Below the pieces are notes generated by a model, which worked only from the letters and a program-made list of their open reading frames with translations, did not search any database and was not told the origin of the DNA. A stretch of DNA of 64,000 bases from Fragilariopsis cylindrus CCMP1102 (Eukaryota > Bacillariophyta > Bacillariophyceae > Bacillariales > Bacillariaceae), in the NCBI GenBank assembly GCA_900095095.1, contig FMBT01000292.1:310001-374000 (forward strand), written 5' to 3'. Numbering within the stretch: position 1 is the first letter of the stretch; every line of letters starts with the position of its first letter. The position numbers and the translations under genes are program-made. Shown piece by piece: positions 21,205 to 32,557 of this stretch.

Positions 21205-22122
21205 CTACGATCGTCGTCGTTTACGATGATTGAGGAGCTTACTTTCAGCTTTTTGTTGTTGTTTAAGTGGGTCATATTGTCTCAGTGCGGAGTTGTTTCT
21301 GATATCGTTGTTAACATTAACGTGAACATCATTCTTTTGATTGTGAAGACTTTTGTTGATTCCGACAGCGATTGCAGAAGGATGTATTGTGACATCTTTT
21401 ATGATTAATTCTGGTATTTCCAAAACGTATACCTGTCTTTGGGAGTCCCAAATAGCAACACAATCTACAAATGCCGGTAGTAGTGATGATGATGATGATG
21501 ACGATGACGATGCTGTTGTTTGATTTTCGTGATGGGGTAATTGCCGTTTAGCTTTTACCGGTAAAGATGTTGATGATGAAGTTGATGCCACAATGATCTT
21601 AACCTTATCTTCTTCATCATCATTTTTCACATTGACATGAGCATTCTTAAAATCAATTCTTCCTGATATACAATCATCCTTTTGCTGGACCATGACATAC
21701 TTTGGATGATTGTTCGTATTATTAATTCTTGTTTCGGATCCAGTAGGTTGAGTTAAAGTTGTGGAATTGTTATAAGCTTTATTTCTATGCCTGCGCCAAG
21801 CCTTTACACTTTCTCCCATAACAAAGCGTGTTCTATTATCATTGCAATTTTTATTGCTGACGAATTCCTTCTCAGTCTCCTTTATAACAGTTGACGATGA
21901 TGATGATGCTTGTTGAATACGATTGTTGCCGTCGCCGTCGCCGTCGTCGTCGTCACCGTCATCATTATTTAGGTCACTTGGTTCATCCCCATGATGAGAT
22001 AAGCTATTATTGTTGGTTGTGCTATTAATAATACCGTCTTCGTTGTTTACTCCCGTTAAAAGCGCTGATATTTCTACCACGCTACTCTCATCATCACTGC
22101 TACTGCTTAGATCAAAACTCAT
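21205..22122 (-). CDS. Unknown acidic, Ser/Asn-rich protein
   Basis: Single open frame of 305 residues from the only in-frame ATG (22122). The N-terminal half is low complexity with Asp and Ser runs, coded partly by GTC/CGT repeats. Two patches look folded: RTRFVMGESVKAWRRHRNKA near residue 100, and LLPAFVDCVAIWDSQRQVYV followed by LEIPELIIKDV near residue 230. The C-terminus is basic (RKRRRS), a possible nuclear signal. I do not recognise the family. The open frame extends upstream only through a CTA/TTG-type repeat without an ATG, so a short 5' exon could have been missed. It has the same composition as its neighbours. Confidence 0.6.
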   Translation of the reverse strand: MSFDLSSSSDDESSVVEISALLTGVNNEDGIINSTTNNNSLSHHGDEPSDLNNDDGDDDDGDGDGNNRIQQASSSSSTVIKETEKEFVSNKNCNDNRTRFVMGESVKAWRRHRNKAYNNSTTLTQPTGSETRINNTNNHPKYVMVQQKDDCISGRIDFKNAHVNVKNDDEEDKVKIIVASTSSSTSLPVKAKRQLPHHENQTTASSSSSSSSSLLPAFVDCVAIWDSQRQVYVLEIPELIIKDVTIHPSAIAVGINKSLHNQKNDVHVNVNNDIRNNSALRQYDPLKQQQKAESKLLNHRKRRRS

Positions 22123-22139
22123 GGCGTCTTCGCTCGTTG

Positions 22140-22215
22140 AAACCAATACCAATATCAATACCAATACCAATACCAATAGCAATAGCAGTAGCAATAGCAA
22201 AAGCAGCAGCAGAAC
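22140..22215. repeat. Hexamer/trinucleotide microsatellite
   Basis: ACCAAT-type units drift into AGCAAT and AGCAGC. It lies just 5' of the start of the acidic unknown gene. Confidence 0.7.
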
Positions 22216-22550
22216 AATTGGCTATCTCAATATGCACTAATATCAGAGATTTCTTGTATTCGTTCTATATTATTTGTTGATAATTCTTTTAGACAGCACA
22301 CATCACACATCACAGAAAGATTTCCTTGCTTGCTTGCTTCCTTTCCTGATATTTTACACTTATTATTCATACATGTCATAGGTACCATTAGGACTATATT
22401 GTAAATATGTAGGTAGATGTGAAAAGAAAAATGAAAACGTGCACACTGGGATTGCACGCGCTTTGTATGGGTCTTTCAAGCGACAAGGAGCACAAGCACG
22501 CGCATACACACTTGCCATGAAGATGATGTCATCAATTTTTCTTTCTTTAT

Positions 22551-22835
22551 CCGTGTCACCAAAATGGACATCTCTTGGAGCACGCGAAACGACAGACTTT
22601 TTATGATGGATGATGATGAAGAATCACTACCTTTTGTGGTGCATTTTGGTTCGCCATCATTGGTTGGAAGGGGATGACACGATCCATGTCATTAATATCC
22701 GTGTCACCAAAATGGACATCTCTTGGAGCATGCGAGACGACAGACTTTTATGATGAATGATGATGAAGAATCACTATCACCTTTTGTGGTGCATTTTGGT
22801 TCGCCATCATTGGTTGGGAGTTGATGACACGATCC
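22551..22835. repeat. Tandem duplication, two copies of about 137 bases, period 148
   Basis: Copy 1 is 22551-22685 and copy 2 is 22699-22835, with a few substitutions and one 3-base indel. Each copy opens with ACCAAAATG and carries its reverse complement CATTTTGGT about 85 bases on, so each unit could fold back. No ORF spans them. Confidence 0.8.
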
Positions 22836-23461
22836 GACGTGGTTTGGAATAGTCATAAGAATGCAGCTGGTGTTCAATATACTTTGATCTAATGTATGAC
22901 TAAATGTTTCGATAACACCATAAGTAGAATATAATCAACCTTTTGTGTCGCAGTAATAGCCGATTGAAGTCGCATTACTGTTTGGACCAATAATCCCTAA
23001 GAAAAATCTAAATATCAATACCGCCACATGATTCTGCGCGTAATTTTCGTCGCGCATGCACATAAACTCGCTCTGACAAGGTTAAAAAATTGTTCTCTCT
23101 GTTTTGGAAGCGGAAGAGTGCTCCCATCACCCCATCAGTTATTATTACAGCCCTTTAGACTTTGGCATTGCGTGTGCTAAATCTCCCCATCACTAATTCT
23201 ATCTTGTCTCAAAATTCACCGTGGGAGTACAGTGTACTAGGTACTGAATCTGTTGTCTTTTGTTGACGAAAGAAAAAAATACATGGACATCATCATTTTT
23301 GAGTGAAAGATTATTTTTTATCTTCAATAATCCATCAACTATCTTGCTTTGTTACAGACAATCGTAAACAAGCAATCGTATTCATATTATTTTTTATACA
23401 ACATCATATACTTTTCAAAACATTCATTGCGTTTTCTCGTTCTAATATACACAAAACCAAG

Positions 23462-24841
23462 ATGACCATTACTACTACAATGACAAACTCAACCTCAGGA
23501 CCAGGATCGTCTGCTGTCAAGAACCTTTCAAGAACCGCGAAAAACGATGACTCTACAAGTTCAAGTACAAGCGTTACAGCCATCATCACAAACAACAAGA
23601 AAACGAATACTAATACTAATACTAACAATAGTAAGGCTAAGTCTGCCAGTTTACCTAGTGTGACAGTTGAATACCTCAAGGCATGGATGATGTCTGCTGA
23701 GCATATAGCACATCCGTACCCCACTGAACAAGAAAAGGTTGAGATTATGAATGATACTGGGATTGAGCTTAAGCAGCTTACTAACTGGTTTGTTAATAAT
23801 CGTAAAAGGTATTGGAAACCACGTGTTGAAGCTCGTCTTCAACAACAGGCACAACAGGCTGCTCAAGCTACTACCGTTCAACAAGTTTCAGTTTCTGTAA
23901 CCACTTGTGCTGGCGCTGGCAGCACAACAAGCACAGTCGGTGGACAGCAACAACAGACGACGGCTGCTACTACTACTACTGCCGTCGTCAAAGCAGCAAG
24001 TACAAGTGCCAACCTGGTCTCTCCTTCAGGATTCAACTCGATCAACAAGTCACAATTAACGACGATAACAGGAAGCAGTAAACTTTTAACGTATGATGAT
24101 ATCAGGAAAGAACGTGACATCGTGGACAACACATCTACTACTACTGCAACAAGTACTACATCATCATCGTCATCATCATTGCAAGATGAATATTTTGCTA
24201 CTTCACCGTTGACATTTGCAGCTATAATGTTAGAACAACAAAAGTATTCTGTCCCATCAATATCTGTGTTAGCACAAGTGAGTGAAAATTCCAATTCTAT
24301 CAGTTCTGTTGCATCAGTTTCTGCCTCTGAAGGTGAGATGAGTTGTGATTTCGGTACTGATGATGCATCGTCATCGTCATCATTAGATGATGATTCGAAG
24401 TTTGTTAACAAGAAGAAGTCCTCTACCACCCCATCGTCGTCGACGTCGTCGACGTCATATCCTCAAGAAGAGTCAAAAACAAACTATACTCGAAGTGTCA
24501 GCTTTTGTAGTTTGGAATATTTCTCCGGTGAAAATTTTGCTGCTGCTCCTCAAGAAATCATCAAGATGAATGAAACTATACCATCTTTATCATTCACAAC
24601 TACTACCAATAACAGCAGCAGTAATAGCAGGAAGCGAACCTTACTGGTTAACGAGGAAGATTTTCCGGTTGGTTTAACTACTACTACTACTACAGGTACC
24701 TCGTCGTCTCCTCGAAAGAGGTTTCGAACTGTCAGCATGGATCTATGGATTGATGCATGTCGAAATGCATCCCACGTTTATGACGATGAGTGTCTACCGT
24801 CTCTAGAAGAAGCCAGTCAACTTTTTGGTTACACTCACTAA
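23462..24841 (+). CDS. TALE-class homeobox transcription factor
   Basis: Single exon, 459 residues from the first in-frame ATG. Residues about 64-125 form a three-amino-acid-loop-extension homeodomain: VEYLKAWMMSAEHIAHPYPT, then EIMNDTGIELKQLTNWFVNN and RKRYWKP. HPYPT is the TALE hallmark, and the WF-N-R recognition helix is intact, so DNA binding is expected. The rest is rich in Ser, Thr, Gln and Asp with short conserved-looking patches (ATSPLTFAAIMLEQQKYSV; the C-terminal MDLWIDACRNASHVYDDECL and LPSLEEASQLFGY). The Asp/Ser run (about 300-325) could be an activation region. No KNOX or PBC domain is seen before the homeodomain. Target genes are unknown. It lies after a long repeat-bearing upstream region. 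Confidence 0.88.
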   Translation: MTITTTMTNSTSGPGSSAVKNLSRTAKNDDSTSSSTSVTAIITNNKKTNTNTNTNNSKAKSASLPSVTVEYLKAWMMSAEHIAHPYPTEQEKVEIMNDTGIELKQLTNWFVNNRKRYWKPRVEARLQQQAQQAAQATTVQQVSVSVTTCAGAGSTTSTVGGQQQQTTAATTTTAVVKAASTSANLVSPSGFNSINKSQLTTITGSSKLLTYDDIRKERDIVDNTSTTTATSTTSSSSSSLQDEYFATSPLTFAAIMLEQQKYSVPSISVLAQVSENSNSISSVASVSASEGEMSCDFGTDDASSSSSLDDDSKFVNKKKSSTTPSSSTSSTSYPQEESKTNYTRSVSFCSLEYFSGENFAAAPQEIIKMNETIPSLSFTTTTNNSSSNSRKRTLLVNEEDFPVGLTTTTTTGTSSSPRKRFRTVSMDLWIDACRNASHVYDDECLPSLEEASQLFGYTH

Positions 24842-25477
24842 CTAATGTGAATTAAAGAGAAGGGAGAGAGAGAGAGAAGAAAAGAGGGGGATCACACGCA
24901 TTAGTAATGCATGGTACTACTACTACTACTAATACTACATTACACAACGAAAATTCTATAACATTAATACTATACTGTACTGTACTGTACTATATCTTTG
25001 ACCATAAGAAGGAAGTCATACTTGAGAAATTAAGAACAAGTCGAAACTCTCATTTACTGCCTCACACCTACTGTACTGCTTCAGTGAAAGTCAAAATCAC
25101 GAGTGCGTGCCGCAAAATAATAATAATGCCATTCTCTTTGATTGGTTGATTGTTGGATTGAGTTTCTTCCTGGATCATACACACAAACACGCACAATCAG
25201 TACATTATTTTATGTGTATTAAACGTATAATTAAAATTTACTAATGAAATAGCATATTTTATGAAAGTTTTGACGTTGCTATGAAATACTAAATACTGAT
25301 ATTTCCCTCCTAAATAATGAGTACATTGTACTACTAAGTACTACTATATGCAATACCTCCATAGGCTACAAAAAAGTTACACATCAATCGAAATAGAGTA
25401 CTACTAAATACTATTATATATTATAATCAACACCTTCATAGGCCACAGAAAAATTACACATCAATCGAAATATTAAA
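24842..25477. other. Intergenic, convergent ends of homeobox and REV3 genes
   Basis: A GA run at about 24860-24880, a TACTAC microsatellite near 24915 and a tandem duplication at 25331-25472. A frame of 80 codons at 24907 has no support beyond length. Confidence 0.5.
25331..25472. repeat. Imperfect tandem duplication, about 70 bases
   Basis: Copies 25331-25395 and 25401-25472 share CTACTAA-TACTA, CATAGGC-ACA and TTACACATCAATCGAAATA. The second copy ends about 6 bases before the REV3 stop codon, so the pair lies in the REV3 3' UTR. Confidence 0.75.
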
Positions 25478-28400
25478 TCACCATTCAGTGTCACCAGTCA
25501 ATGTACCGTACACACCCTTTGCCTCGATGCCTTGTTCTCGAAGTCGATGACGATGGTATGTCGTCGGACAATCGATGCATACGCAATTCGCAAGTGGCAT
25601 TAGTAAAGATTGAGAATGTCGTTTTCCTCCTTCGGTACGAGTTTGTTGTGTGACTGCAAACGTTTCAGCACTTTCGAAACAACCGTTGCATTTGGAACAT
25701 TTCTTGGCGATAATATTCGCAGAATTTTGGGTTTTGTTTATCGCGGTAGAAGCTAACTGTATAGAACCTATTCCATCCTTTCGACAAAATTCACAAACAA
25801 CTGCTAAGCTACTTCCGTCGGCTTTACATTTACGTTGGCATAAAGAACAAACATCATTTCCGAAATAAGCTGTTATCATAGCTCTTTTCGATTTAATAGC
25901 CCAAAAATGTGTACGGCGCCTAGGTTTAGGACATAATGCAAGCCATTCAGAAACAGTTACTTTATGCGGCGGCAGCCCAAGACATCTCTGTAAAGCAGCA
26001 TTTAAATGCCTCTCAATATAATACATAGAATGAATTTTGTATGCGTCCCATCGTTCAAGGAGTTCTTGTGGGGTTAAAACGCAGTCCTTTAGTCGGAACG
26101 TCACACCAGGCGTAGCAACAATGACGTATGAAAGACGCTCCTTGTGCTTTATAACACGACCGGGGTCCGCCTCTCCAAGCCGTCGAGAAAGGACCGCTTG
26201 TACCGGACCTTCCTTTCCTCCACGATACTTTGAACGTACCCTACCAGTAAGGATGAAATCAGAAACTGGAAGCTCACCAGCAAAGATTAGAGACCATTGT
26301 CGGAAAAGATATTCCTTTACTGCCTCTATTCCATGCTTGAACAGTGTGATCAAGGCGTTTTCCAGCACCTTTTGTGTAAGAGCACATTGATCTCGTCGAA
26401 TTGTTTCCAACCCTTTTGCTTCGAACGTCGGCTTTTTTTGATTCTTCGAATCAAACTTCATACCACAATAGCGTTTCATTGTTTGCATTATCGATCCAAG
26501 ATAAACCTTTTCAAGCTTTAAATTAACTGGAGGGGGATTAAGACTTGTGACCGCCATGCAGAATTTCTCGCCAAATTCGAACGCTTCCTTGTAGGATCGC
26601 CCTGGCATTTTGATAAACAACGAGTCGGTATCGCCATAAATGACTTCAGCACCTAACCAAGTAGAGTCCTCCTTTCCCCATGGATCTACCCCTTGACCCC
26701 ACCGGTTAGCCAAATGCATTGCTTTCTGAAGTGTTCTCCGACCACATTCAACAATGGTGTCTGCGAGAAGTGGCATTGCACATCTTCCACTAAATGTTGC
26801 TGAAGTATAGCCGTATGTAACGTTAGCAACATATTTAAGGGCCAATTGACGTGCTTCAAGTTGTCGAAGTATGGCAGGGGACAAATTTTTGACATGTTTC
26901 TTGTATTCTTTTGCTGCCCTCTTGAGCATTGCACGGGTCGTAAGCATCTCGTCCAACACTTGGGGTAGCACTCCTTTCAAAACGCTTTCTGCTAGGTAAA
27001 TTGTCCCAGTAGGTGCAACATATACGCGATCTTTTGAAAAATCAATCCCAGTCTGATTTTTTCCGTTTGAGCACGAAGCATTAGATATAGACTTCAGGTG
27101 ATGGTTCAAAACTGTTGACGTCCTCCGTTCGGGATAGTAAATTGGACCAACGTTCCCTCTTGTTTTGCCCTCCATTTGCATTTCCCTTCTAGTACTGTGA
27201 TAATCAAGTTTTCCTGCACAAGTTGAGTAACAAAGATTGTACGCAATAATCAATGATGGATATAATGCAGTAAAGTCACAGACAACAACAGGATCGGTAA
27301 AATGCCCTGACTGAGGTTCAAGCGTCAGAGCTTGAACTTCCAAAGCTTCTTGCTTCTTGGTATCCTCCTGAGATGGAGAGAAAAAGAAATATTGGCGGTT
27401 GTCTGAACATGGAGATTCCTCTCGCTCGAAATTTGTTCTCCTAACTTTCCAAGGTGATTGAGACTGCGACTTGGTTCTTCCGCTTCCGCTTGATATATTT
27501 GAGGTTTGAGTAGAGAAATTAGATTCAGCTTTTCGTCCTTTCTTTGATCCGCGTTCGTCTGAACGTAGGCTTTGAAGTGCCCGGAGCAACACACCCTCAA
27601 CCTTGTACTGAGATCCTCGGATGCCAGGAAAGCTTTGCGAAAATTCAACACCACTCAACCTGGCTGCCTCTCCTGCTCGACCAATGACATCAAGTGCGTC
27701 AAATAGGAGAAGGCATGCCGTTGCTTGGGTTAATCTATGACTAAGAACTCTCCAGCGCTCGGTACCACTTGCATACCACTTAGTCAAGATCAGGTCTTCG
27801 TGGTGTGGTATTCGTTTGTTCAAGACGGAATATACTACAGCGGGTAGATAAGAAACATTTGGATGCTTGACTTCTTCAGCTACGATTTTCCATCCGGAAA
27901 ACACAAGACGCCCTACGATTGAAGCAGCAGCAGCACCTGCTCCAACGCGATCATCCCAATCTGAACCGAGCCCAGATCCGCGCCACGTCTGTTGAAGATT
28001 TTCGTTCGAATCTTCAATTTGTCCCAAGTTCGACTCCTTTGCTTTCCCTCCAGGGATTGACGTAACGAAGTTAGCGGCTTTCTTGTCCATGGGTGTCCGT
28101 CCAAGAAGTTTCGCCATGTCTAGGCCGCCAGCGGACTCGACCCTGGAGGACTCCACAGACGAATTACCAACAATATGTCCCCTTTCTATAATGTAACCAA
28201 TACCAGCACCTTGAGTATCCCAGCTTAGCATCAAATCAGGATCTTTCATTCTAACAATATCTTTGAATCTTCTGAGAAGATGCCTTTCGTCTTTGGCGAC
28301 TTCTATAGATATAGACGACTGTACACCCATGTTAGCACGTGGCATGGCACGCAAAAGCTGCATCTCGGCATTCTTATTAATTTCTGGATCTTTCCCTGGA

Positions 28401-31400
28401 TTCTCTCCTTCCAGTGTCAGACAAATACACCCCCTTGATAAAATTTCGAGGCTCTCCCCTCCACCTCGATCTATCGCATAGACGTATACAAGTGCAGTGA
28501 CCTTGTCTTTGTTTGAATCTTGGGTCATAGAAATTGAATTTGAGTCAAGTCTCGAGGTTCCTACTCTACACTGCACATGAACTTCCACTGACATAATAGT
28601 AATGGGAGTAAGCGATGATTTATGATTATGAGCGCAGGACTCGTCCGAAGCAGTAAGATTCGAAGTTGTGGTCTTTGCTTTGAGCCCACCACCTCCTTGA
28701 ACAAAGATTCTACCGCCTTGATTACATATTCCATCTAGTGCATTCTGAGAATCTTCCTGTGTATCAGATAGATCTTGGTTTTGACCTTTTGTTGGTACAA
28801 TCATTCGAGAGTTAGAGTCAACTATCAAATTGTCGTCGTCTTGTATCTTTGTTGTTTCGTGTACCTCGTTCAGTTTTTTCTTTCTTCTCGGAGATACACG
28901 ATTTCTTTCAATTTGCTTTCTCTTCTGTTTTACATTCCAGTTATTGACCTCTTGACGGGTTGGAGCCAATGATATCCTTTCTTGTGGATGAAGTTCTGGC
29001 GAATTGTTCTTTTCAGTTATGGGAGCGTCATCACTATATATCACATCTTTGTTCTCGCCAATCAATCGGTTTCTGTTATTATCTAATGTCACAGTTTCGG
29101 CTTTCCTGGTCAACATTTCATCTTGGTCGAGCTCGTCTTGATGGGATGTCAAATTACCGTGGATACTTTCGAAGTTGGAATCCTCAATTCCCTGAGTGAA
29201 TAATGGATTTACAATAGGAGTAGCAGCAGGAATCTGCATAGATTGCAATGGAAGCATAGAAGATGGAGGATCAATAAATGCTTGGCTACGTTGACAGAAC
29301 TCCTCAAGCACGCTGCAGTCTTCGTCTTCGTCATCACTCTTGCAATTGGAGGTATCCATTTGCCCATCAACAACCCCTCCTGTCGTAATTGTGTCGTATA
29401 TTCCAGGTTTTGCTCGATTCTCAGCAAATTCATGCCCCTCCCGTAAACACGAGGCTGCATTAAGACCACATATTCGTTTTATATTTGTCGTATCTGTATC
29501 GACTACAAAGATGGCGCGACAACAACCTTCGCCAAAAACAATACGCTCGTATGGAGCAAGGGTGTCTGGATCAATAAGATCTTCTACGTCTTGATCTTGA
29601 GCATTGAGTACAGAATCTCCGCGTTCCATACGCTGACTGAATTCAACTGGATGTAGAGAAGCTGACAATATTTTCATGTGCATATCTTGCGAAGATTGAT
29701 ACGACAACGGCTGAGAACACGGTTGACTATTGTACGGATGTGATAATTGTGTCGCCGGTGAGTCTGAGGCAGCATATGCTTTATGTATTGGTGTCTGTGG
29801 GGTAGAACTGCTTCGAGATCTATCACTATTTCTAACTACATTTTCGTGAGATTTTTGTGCTTCTGCTGGCAAAGAGAACGTATCCCGTTCAGCATCAAGT
29901 GGTGGAAATTTAACCGACAAAGGAGATTCGTTAGAATTCGATATTCCTGGACTTGCTGAAGTCATCGAGTCAAGTGCATCAATCGCCTCATGTACTGAAG
30001 GTGGACAGGATTCAGCAGCTTTAAATTCGGAGTCCAAATTATTAGCGCCGAGTGACTTTAGTGCGCTGATGGCTTCGTTCATGGAAGGAGTTGAATATCT
30101 GTTTGAGTCAAGATTATTATCCCGATTAATGGGAGTCGTAAATTGAGACCATGATTCTTCTCTTCCATCGAAAGCTGATTTTCTTTCTGTGCCGTGCGAC
30201 TTTGCTGTTTCTTTTTGCCCTTTTTGTAGTTGCTCATCTACCTTTTGAATAGCTTCCTTGTGTCGCTCCAAAATATCGGTAAGTGATCGTACAAAATCTT
30301 CCTGTAATCCATCTGAAACATTAACTAACGACCACATGCCCTTGATAGCAGGTTTCGTACCCGATCTTGGTGCACTTTTCTTAACATTCAACGTGAAAGT
30401 TGTTGGCTTTGTGCTGTGAAGTACATCACAAAGAACTTCCTGTGTGAGTTCCGGTGAAAGCAATTGTTTCATACGTGCCCGCTCCTCCTTCCAAATTTCC
30501 CTTAGACTAGGAACAGCCCTCCATTGTATCTCATCACTTTCATCTTGATCAGATGGCATAGTGGTAAGTACGTCATCTACATTGCTAATTTCGTGGACGG
30601 TGCAGTCGATTTCCACGTCACATGTTGTGTTTTTCTGAGGTGGAGAAAAGTTAGGTCGTAAATAACAGAAAGACGTAAAATCTTCTTCATCGTTTTTATC
30701 GTTTGATTGATTAGGCCACATACAATCTTTGGATGTGTTCGATTGAAGAAAGACTGTAGAATCCAACGAATCATTATGATTTGCATCTCCCTTGGAATAA
30801 CGTTTGGGCAGTTTTCCTCGTATTCTTCCTTTGCGAACATGTACGTATGACATACCAGCCAAGTTATAATCTTTGAAAAATTGCATGGTATACGGAATAT
30901 GTGCCTCATAACAATTGAACCGTAACAAATCGTCGGTGTCGTCTATGTCAGGAATTCGATCGTATCGATTTAAGTCGGGATGGTACCGTTGTGGCAATTG
31001 AAGTCCACGCTCCATAGCTAATTTGACCTTCCATCGTAGTTTTGGATCATAGTATTCTGTTGTGTTCGGATTATAATGAGAATAATGAATGCGATTTAGA
31101 TTAATATAGGCATTTGATCCATATCATTGATCTATAGCATAACACACAACAAGGATTATCTTAGGACTTACCAACGCGTAAAAAACAAGCCGGTGGACCT
31201 GGGCAATACGTATAAAATCCTCTACCTTCCACGACTGTTACCTTGCGAATGATTTGGCGAGTTTCAATAATATTATTTTTGCTCATTGCATCGTCCTCTT
31301 TTTCATCAGATCTCTTGTCTAAAAAAGACGATTGTATCGTATCTTCCAATGTGGCTTGAATCTCTCCTTGAATTGCTTCAACCTCATCACGATTGTCCCA

Positions 31401-31799
31401 GTTAACGTGTGTCGGCATTATTGGGGAGGGATAAAGACTTCCATCTGGACCCGCCACTACTGGTCGCGCTAAAATATATGGAAATGCACCATGAATATAC
31501 AAACAAGCCGATTGTAGTGGCTGCCCACCACCAGCTCTCTTTAATGTTCCAAATATCCGAATAACAGGTACGAGAATGCTATTTTGTTCTTTTTTATTGT
31601 CACTACATTCCTTCTCGGCTTTCGCTTTCCACTCCTTGGTCTCCATGGGCGTACTCTCCTCCATCGTCTGGTCAATTACAACATTTAGAACGGCGAATGC
31701 CATTTCGTTATTCGTTTTCTTGTAATTATTATTATCATTCGATTTCCCACTACTTATATTGTCGTTCCTGTCAACGTCATGAGCACTCATGATTGGCAT
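25478..31799 (-). CDS. REV3: DNA polymerase zeta catalytic subunit REV3, 2 exons
   Basis: Family B translesion polymerase that extends from damaged or mismatched primer ends. Exons 31172-31799 and 25478-31056 join in frame (intron 115 bases) to 2068 residues. Exon 1 carries the N-terminal fold (IRIFGTLKRAGGG, ACLYIHGAFPYILARP). A long unconserved, Ser/Glu-rich middle follows, then the degenerate exonuclease domain (MSVEVHVQCRV instead of an active DxE; DPDLMLSWDTQG). Polymerase motifs are complete: DFTALYPSLIIAYNLCYST (about 1470), the Lys/Tyr helix ALKYVANVTYGYTSATFSG, and YGDTDSLF (about 1685). The C-terminus keeps CysA (CSLCQRKC...CEFC) and CysB (CSKCNGC...CIDC), the latter expected to hold the 4Fe-4S cluster and bind REV7/POLD2-type subunits. 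The start is the first in-frame ATG. It is divergent from the PPR gene. Confidence 0.95.
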
Positions 31800-32404
31800 C
31801 GATAATTTCCAATATAGCAACGATTGGCCAAGCTTGTTGTTGCAGTGAAATTCATAACAATAATCAATTAAAAACGTCTGGTCATTTCAATCGTATAATG
31901 TTCCATATCTCACAATGCTGCACTGAATCCTATGGTTGTGTGGATTTTGCCGAATAGATTTATCATGTCATCGTCGTCGTCGCGTATCTTTACAATTTCC
32001 TCTTTTCTGGTTGAGTGAGTCGACTGATTCGTATTATGATATCCATATGCACAAAATAAGCAACTTCTGTGTGGTTTCTTTCAAATGTGTTGCCTGGTAG
32101 ATAGACTATTACAGTAAGGTCAAAAGTCGATCTCGATTTGCACTGCTACACATTGAACAGAGATATACACAAATTATAGAAATGTCGTTGTGTTGTTGCA
32201 TAACAGCTCGATTGAACAACTTCTACTTTAATAAGTAAGTAGTGTACAAATGTACAAATACTACAACACATCATACATTATTGATGAATAATTTGAAATT
32301 TGGCGCGTTCGAAAGTATGGAGTACAGTCGCGCTATAACCGCGCGCCCTTATAGCCTAGTCCTGAGCAAAACTTACTTTTGACTTTCGACAATCATGCGT
32401 GAAT

Positions 32405-32425
32405 CAGGGGTAATAATTACCCCTG
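32405..32425. promoter_or_regulatory. Perfect inverted repeat with 10-base arms
   Basis: CAGGGGTAAT-A-ATTACCCCTG with a single central base, in the REV3/PPR intergenic region. It looks like a dimeric protein-binding site or a small hairpin. Function unknown. Confidence 0.5.
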
Positions 32426-32476
32426 GCGTGAATAACCTTCATTTTTTATGTGTACTACTAGTTCGGTAATAGTACA

Positions 32477-32530
32477 GTATGTTCAAGATGTTGTAAACAA
32501 TATGTATGTTCAAGATGTTGTAAACAATAT
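32477..32530. repeat. Perfect 27-bp tandem repeat, two copies
   Basis: Units 32477-32503 and 32504-32530 are identical (GTATGTTCAAGATGTTGTAA...). They lie immediately 5' of the PPR start codon, within its leader or core promoter. Confidence 0.85.
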
Positions 32531-32557
32531 AAGAAATAGTAATGATGTGCGTTGAGA

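Larger units (their letters stand above)
22123..23461. other. Long intergenic region with tandem repeats, upstream of the homeobox gene
   Basis: 1.34 kb without a supported gene between two divergent genes. It holds an AATACC/AGC repeat (22140-22215) and a 148-bp tandem duplication (22551-22835). The open frame of the homeobox gene extends back to 23303 but lacks an ATG before 23462. Confidence 0.5.
31800..32557. promoter_or_regulatory. Shared upstream region of REV3 and the PPR gene
   Basis: 758 bases between divergent starts. It contains a GC-rich patch (about 32330-32350), a 21-base palindrome (32405-32425) and a perfect 27-bp tandem repeat (32477-32530) ending 27 bases before the PPR start. 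No ORF supported. Confidence 0.45.

Noticed and set aside
22123-22200. N-terminal extension of the acidic gene (Leu/Val run)
   Set aside because: No ATG; it is translation of a microsatellite.
23878-24429. 183-codon antisense frame in the homeobox gene
   Set aside because: Mirror of Ser/Thr repeats; rich in Asp and Val runs with no domain.
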